Shown: positions 38,731 to 40,584 of the stretch, piece by piece
Layout of the letters: each line of letters starts with the position of its first letter
Numbering within the stretch: position 1 is the stretch's first letter
Assembly (NCBI GenBank): GCA_017474485.1
Contig: JAFVHO010000218.1
Span: 1 to 40,584, forward strand
DNA from: Prevotella sp.
GTDB taxonomy: Bacteria; Bacteroidota; Bacteroidia; Bacteroidales; Bacteroidaceae
Length of the DNA stretch: 40,584 nucleotides
Reading direction: 5' to 3'
The notes under the pieces: model-generated
What the model was told of the DNA's origin: nothing
The model's input: the letters and a program-made list of their open reading frames with translations, nothing else
Databases searched by the model: none
Program-made: the position numbers and the translations under genes

Positions 38731-39297
38731 ATGAAGATTACAAAAGTTTACACTCGCACAGGCGACAAAGGACTGACCTCACTGGTTGGAGGCCAGCGCG
38801 TATCAAAAGCCAGCACCCGTCTCGAAGCATACGGCACCGTCGATGAACTCAGCTCGCACCTCGGACTCTTGGCATCACTATTGCCTGCCGACAGTCACGA
38901 ATACCAGATGGTCGTTCGCATCCAGAACTGCCTGTTCAACGTCTGCACCAATCTCGCTACCGACCAGTCACAGACACCCCTCTATCCTTCCGCCCATCTG
39001 CCCGAGGGCGAGATAGAGCTCTTGGAAAACGAAGTCGACACCATCATGCACGAACTGCCCGAACGTCAAGGGTTCATTCTGCCTGGTGGTTGTCGTGAGG
39101 CCGCCCAAGCCCATGTCTGTCGTACTGTTTGTCGTCGTGCCGAGCGTTGCATCGTGGCTCTTGCTGAAGATGCTGTTGTATCACCCGAAGTGCAACAATA
39201 CGTCAACAGATTGAGTGATTATTTGTTCGTTTTGGCCAAAAAGTTGAATTTTCTTCAAGGAATACAAGAAAAAATATGGCAGAACGCTTGTAAATAA
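38731..39297 (+). CDS. PduO-type cob(I)alamin adenosyltransferase
   Basis: This 188-residue cytoplasmic enzyme transfers the adenosyl group of ATP to cob(I)alamin to make adenosylcobalamin. The N-terminal ATP-binding signature YTRTGDKGLTSLVGG (residues 7-21), the EAYGTVDELSSHLG block and the arginine-rich helix CRTVCRRAERCIVALAE are all present. The length is normal for PduO-type enzymes. It lies 11 bp after the conserved hypothetical gene on the same strand. No B12-dependent enzyme is in the window. Confidence 0.95.
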   Translation: MKITKVYTRTGDKGLTSLVGGQRVSKASTRLEAYGTVDELSSHLGLLASLLPADSHEYQMVVRIQNCLFNVCTNLATDQSQTPLYPSAHLPEGEIELLENEVDTIMHELPERQGFILPGGCREAAQAHVCRTVCRRAERCIVALAEDAVVSPEVQQYVNRLSDYLFVLAKKLNFLQGIQEKIWQNACK

Positions 39298-39317
39298 GAA
39301 AAAAAATATTACTTTTG
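39288..39317 (+). promoter_or_regulatory. Promoter of the DUF2795 gene
   Basis: TTG (39288-39290) is followed after exactly 19 bp by TACTTTTG (39310-39317), a canonical Bacteroidetes promoter that overlaps the end of the upstream gene and lies 32 bp before the ATG. Confidence 0.75.
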
Positions 39318-39349
39318 CGGGCAAATTCAAAACTTAATATTTAAAGACT

Positions 39350-39571
39350 ATGTATTGGACACTAGAATTAGCTTCAAAATTGGAAGACGCTCCCTGGCCC
39401 GCAACCAAGGACGAACTGATAGATTATGCCATCCGCTCGGGCGCACCGCTCGAAGTATTAGAGAACCTGCAGGAGATAGAAGACGAGGGTGATATCTACG
39501 AGAGTATCGAGGAGATTTGGCCCGACTATCCCACCAAGGAAGACTTCCTGTTCAACGAGGATGAGTATTGA
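39350..39571 (+). CDS. DUF2795 family small acidic protein
   Basis: This 73-residue acidic protein (MYWTLELASKLEDAPWPATKDELIDYAIRSG... ending DEY) matches the small conserved DUF2795 family of Bacteroidetes, whose members are nearly invariant in this order. It is cytoplasmic and of unknown function. It has its own promoter and a strong terminator (39612-39655). Its stop codon is the first three bases of a 13-bp sequence repeated at 39758, which suggests that the 3' end of the gene is an integration target. Confidence 0.85.
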   Translation: MYWTLELASKLEDAPWPATKDELIDYAIRSGAPLEVLENLQEIEDEGDIYESIEEIWPDYPTKEDFLFNEDEY

Positions 39572-39581
39572 TCATTTAATT
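39569..39581. repeat. 13-bp direct repeat, left copy (possible att core)
   Basis: TGATCATTTAATT begins exactly at the TGA stop codon of the DUF2795 gene. The identical 13-mer recurs at 39758-39770, 189 bp away, in a locus rich in integrase remnants. Confidence 0.6.
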
Positions 39582-39611
39582 CGGCTTAAAAAAGCGTAAC
39601 TAATTGAAAAT

Positions 39612-39655
39612 AAGCAGCATGGATAAATTGTTAAGATTTTCCATGTTGCTTTTTT
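39612..39655 (+). terminator. Rho-independent terminator after DUF2795
   Basis: AAGCAGCATGGA, a 16-nt loop and TCCATGTTGCTT with a run of Ts form a strong stem with one G-T pair, 41 bp after the DUF2795 stop. Confidence 0.88.
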
Positions 39656-39741
39656 CGGTCTTTTAAGGCCAAATAAACCGATCAAAAAAGGCATTTTTAG
39701 CCTTAAAATGAAAATAAAATGATCAATAATCTGTATCTTTG
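39640..39741 (+). repeat. Duplicated integrase-upstream segment, copy 1
   Basis: From the terminator arm (TCCATGTTGC) through the words AAGGCCAAATAAACCGATC and TTTTTAGCCTT to the -7-like TATCTTTG (39734-39741), this segment resembles 39904-40006, which leads into the integrase gene. It is a diverged copy, not a recent duplication. Confidence 0.75.
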
Positions 39742-39757
39742 AAAGACTTTCCCTAGG

Positions 39758-39770
39758 TGATCATTTAATT
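39758..39770. repeat. 13-bp direct repeat, right copy (possible att core)
   Basis: TGATCATTTAATT is identical to 39569-39581. The 176 bp between the copies hold a terminator and the first copy of the integrase-upstream segment. Confidence 0.6.
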
Positions 39771-39796
39771 TTCAAAACAAGTATAGACATATCATA

Positions 39797-39882
39797 AAGA
39801 CTAGAATGAAAAGAGCTATGGTGGAATAGGCGAGACACGCACTACTCCAGACATAGACTACTAATACTACAATGCTTTTCTG
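39797..39882 (+). pseudogene. Relic of an integrase gene
   Basis: About 86 bp align with the internal integrase segment 40190-40275; shared words include GGTGGAAT, CTACT-CAGAC and ATACTACAAT. The relic contains in-frame stops and lacks the first 150 bp of the gene. It ends where the second terminator/upstream copy begins. It is the remains of an earlier integrase at this site. Confidence 0.75.
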
Positions 39883-39920
39883 CCTGGAAAAGCTCCATAA
39901 TCTTTCCATGCAGCTTTTTT
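39880..39920 (+). terminator. Rho-independent terminator, copy 2
   Basis: CTGCCTGGAAAAG, a 9-nt loop and CTTTCCATGCAG followed by CTTTTTT form a stem with one mismatch and one bulge. It occupies the same place relative to the integrase-upstream segment as the terminator at 39612. Confidence 0.7.
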
Positions 39921-40006
39921 CTGCCTTATAAGGTCAAATCAACCGATCCCAAAAGTCTTTTTTAGCCTTTAAAAGAAGACAAAATGACCAATATCTTGTA
40001 TATTTG
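39904..40006 (+). repeat. Duplicated integrase-upstream segment, copy 2
   Basis: This copy runs from TTCCATGCAGC through AAGGTCAAATCAACCGATC and TTTTTAGCC to the -7 box TATATTTG (39999-40006) and lies directly upstream of the integrase start. It is the counterpart of 39640-39741. Confidence 0.75.
39999..40006 (+). promoter_or_regulatory. -7 box of the integrase gene
   Basis: TATATTTG matches TAnnTTTG and lies 32 bp before the ATG at 40039. No good -33 element was seen. Confidence 0.5.
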
Positions 40007-40038
40007 CTGATACATTAAAACTAATAAAGTAATTAAAT

Positions 40039-40518
40039 ATGGGAAGAACAGCAAGGAACTATCCAAAAGGCAGACTGAAGTTGCGTACTCCTAAAGAGGT
40101 GCAGCCAGGTAAGAGATACCCCATTTACATCGAATACAACTGGCAAGCAGACTCTATGCGTAAGACTACGGAAGTCTCCGTTTTCCCTAAAGACTGGAAT
40201 GCAAAGGGCTTTGGTGGAATTGGAGAGATACGTGCTACTACAGACTTAGAATACAAATACTACAATACTTTGCTGCATAAACGTCTCGCAGATATAGATG
40301 CCAAGATAGTGCAATACTATGAGAAAAATGGTCATGTCACGGGTGATGTCATTCGTGCTTTTCTTGAAGATAACTATGAACTGTTACGTCCAGATAGTGG
40401 TAAGGACTTTGTGGAGTTTGCCAAAGGATTAGTCACTCATGCACAGCAAATACCTGCTGATGGTGTCGCCAGAGAAATGGACACCAAGCCAGAGAGAACG
40501 TGCAGAAATGCTTTTTGA
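40039..40518 (+). pseudogene. Tyrosine recombinase (integrase), N-terminal part only, broken
   Basis: The first approximately 130 codons are the N-terminal arm-binding domain (LKLRTPKEVQPGKRYPIYIEYNW...RKTTEVSVFPKDWNAKG) and the start of the core-binding SAM-like domain (DFVEFAKGLV) of a Bacteroidetes phage/ICE-type tyrosine recombinase. From about 40435 the frame runs out of phase through transposase DNA and stops at 40518 after a nonsense tail. The catalytic domain with the R-H-R-Y residues is absent, so the protein cannot recombine DNA. It has its own -7 box and a duplicated upstream segment. Confidence 0.8.
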
Positions 40519-40584
40519 ACTGTATCCTGACATAGAGGTGGCATACAGTCTGACACACTCGCTTAGAATGATCTTTGCCCAAAA
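40433..40584 (+). pseudogene. C-terminal remnant of a transposase (ISL3/ISAon1-like)
   Basis: In the +1 frame relative to the integrase, from just after a TAG at 40430, the codons read HSKYLLMVSPEKW then TPSQRERAEMLFELYPDIE and VAYSLTHSLRMIFAQ, open to the window edge. This resembles the C-terminal part of DDE transposases of the ISL3/ISAon1 kind common in Bacteroidetes. No start codon, N-terminal part or IS end is visible at the junction, so it is a fragment fused by deletion or recombination. The family name is from memory and moderate in confidence. Confidence 0.7.

Overview
The window looks like chromosome from a member of the Bacteroidales, most likely a Prevotella-type genus (Prevotellaceae). 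The evidence is a SusC/SusD pair with lipoprotein neighbours, a BspA-type leucine-rich-repeat protein, a DUF4249/TonB-receptor pair, the Bacteroidetes-type promoter (TTG/TTTG, a 19-20 bp spacer, then TAnnTTTG) ahead of many genes, and the almost complete lack of Shine-Dalgarno sites. No rRNA, tRNA or CRISPR array was seen. These taxonomic and functional calls come from reading the sequence only; nothing was searched.

Layout. (1) 1-3.5 kb is accessory: a partial zinc-ribbon/helix-turn-helix protein, a short BspA-like surface protein, a small secreted repeat protein flanked by inverted repeats, and an HTH-Fic protein with operator-like dyads in its promoter. (2) 3.6-6.4 kb, plus strand: a GH67 alpha-glucuronidase and an EamA-type transporter. 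(3) 6.4-24.6 kb, minus strand: a polysaccharide utilisation locus read in the order sugar isomerase-like TIM barrel, DUF4957/DUF5123-like surface lipoprotein, SusC, SusD, GH2, GH106-like, sialate-O-acetylesterase-like esterase, GH2. It has exo-acting and side-chain enzymes but no visible endo-enzyme and no local regulator. A 21-bp array of near-palindromes lies upstream of its first gene. (4) 24.9-26.8 kb: two lipoproteins of unknown role. (5) 26.8-34.1 kb, minus strand: an envelope and lipid operon (CDP-alcohol phosphatidyltransferase, UPF0104 flippase-like protein, HisC-like aminotransferase, SufT-like protein, LpxH) continuing into a TonB receptor and a DUF4249 lipoprotein. (6) 34.1-39.6 kb: a VanZ-like gene divergent from a plus-strand run of two NSS transporters, an HHH protein, a conserved unknown, a PduO-type adenosyltransferase and a DUF2795 protein. 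(7) 39.6-40.6 kb: a decayed integration locus with two successive integrase remnants and a transposase remnant.

The most unusual theme is small repeats that sit inside or between genes. Runs of 7-8 bp fill operon junctions and form the hydrophobic cores of two unrelated signal peptides. Palindromes interrupt PUL enzyme genes, one of them read in two frames. A perfect 13-bp stem encloses the start codon of the first enzyme gene after SusD. The clearest genome-plasticity signal is at the right edge: duplicated integrase-upstream DNA, a 13-bp direct repeat that starts exactly at the DUF2795 stop codon, and an integrase fused out of frame to a transposase tail.
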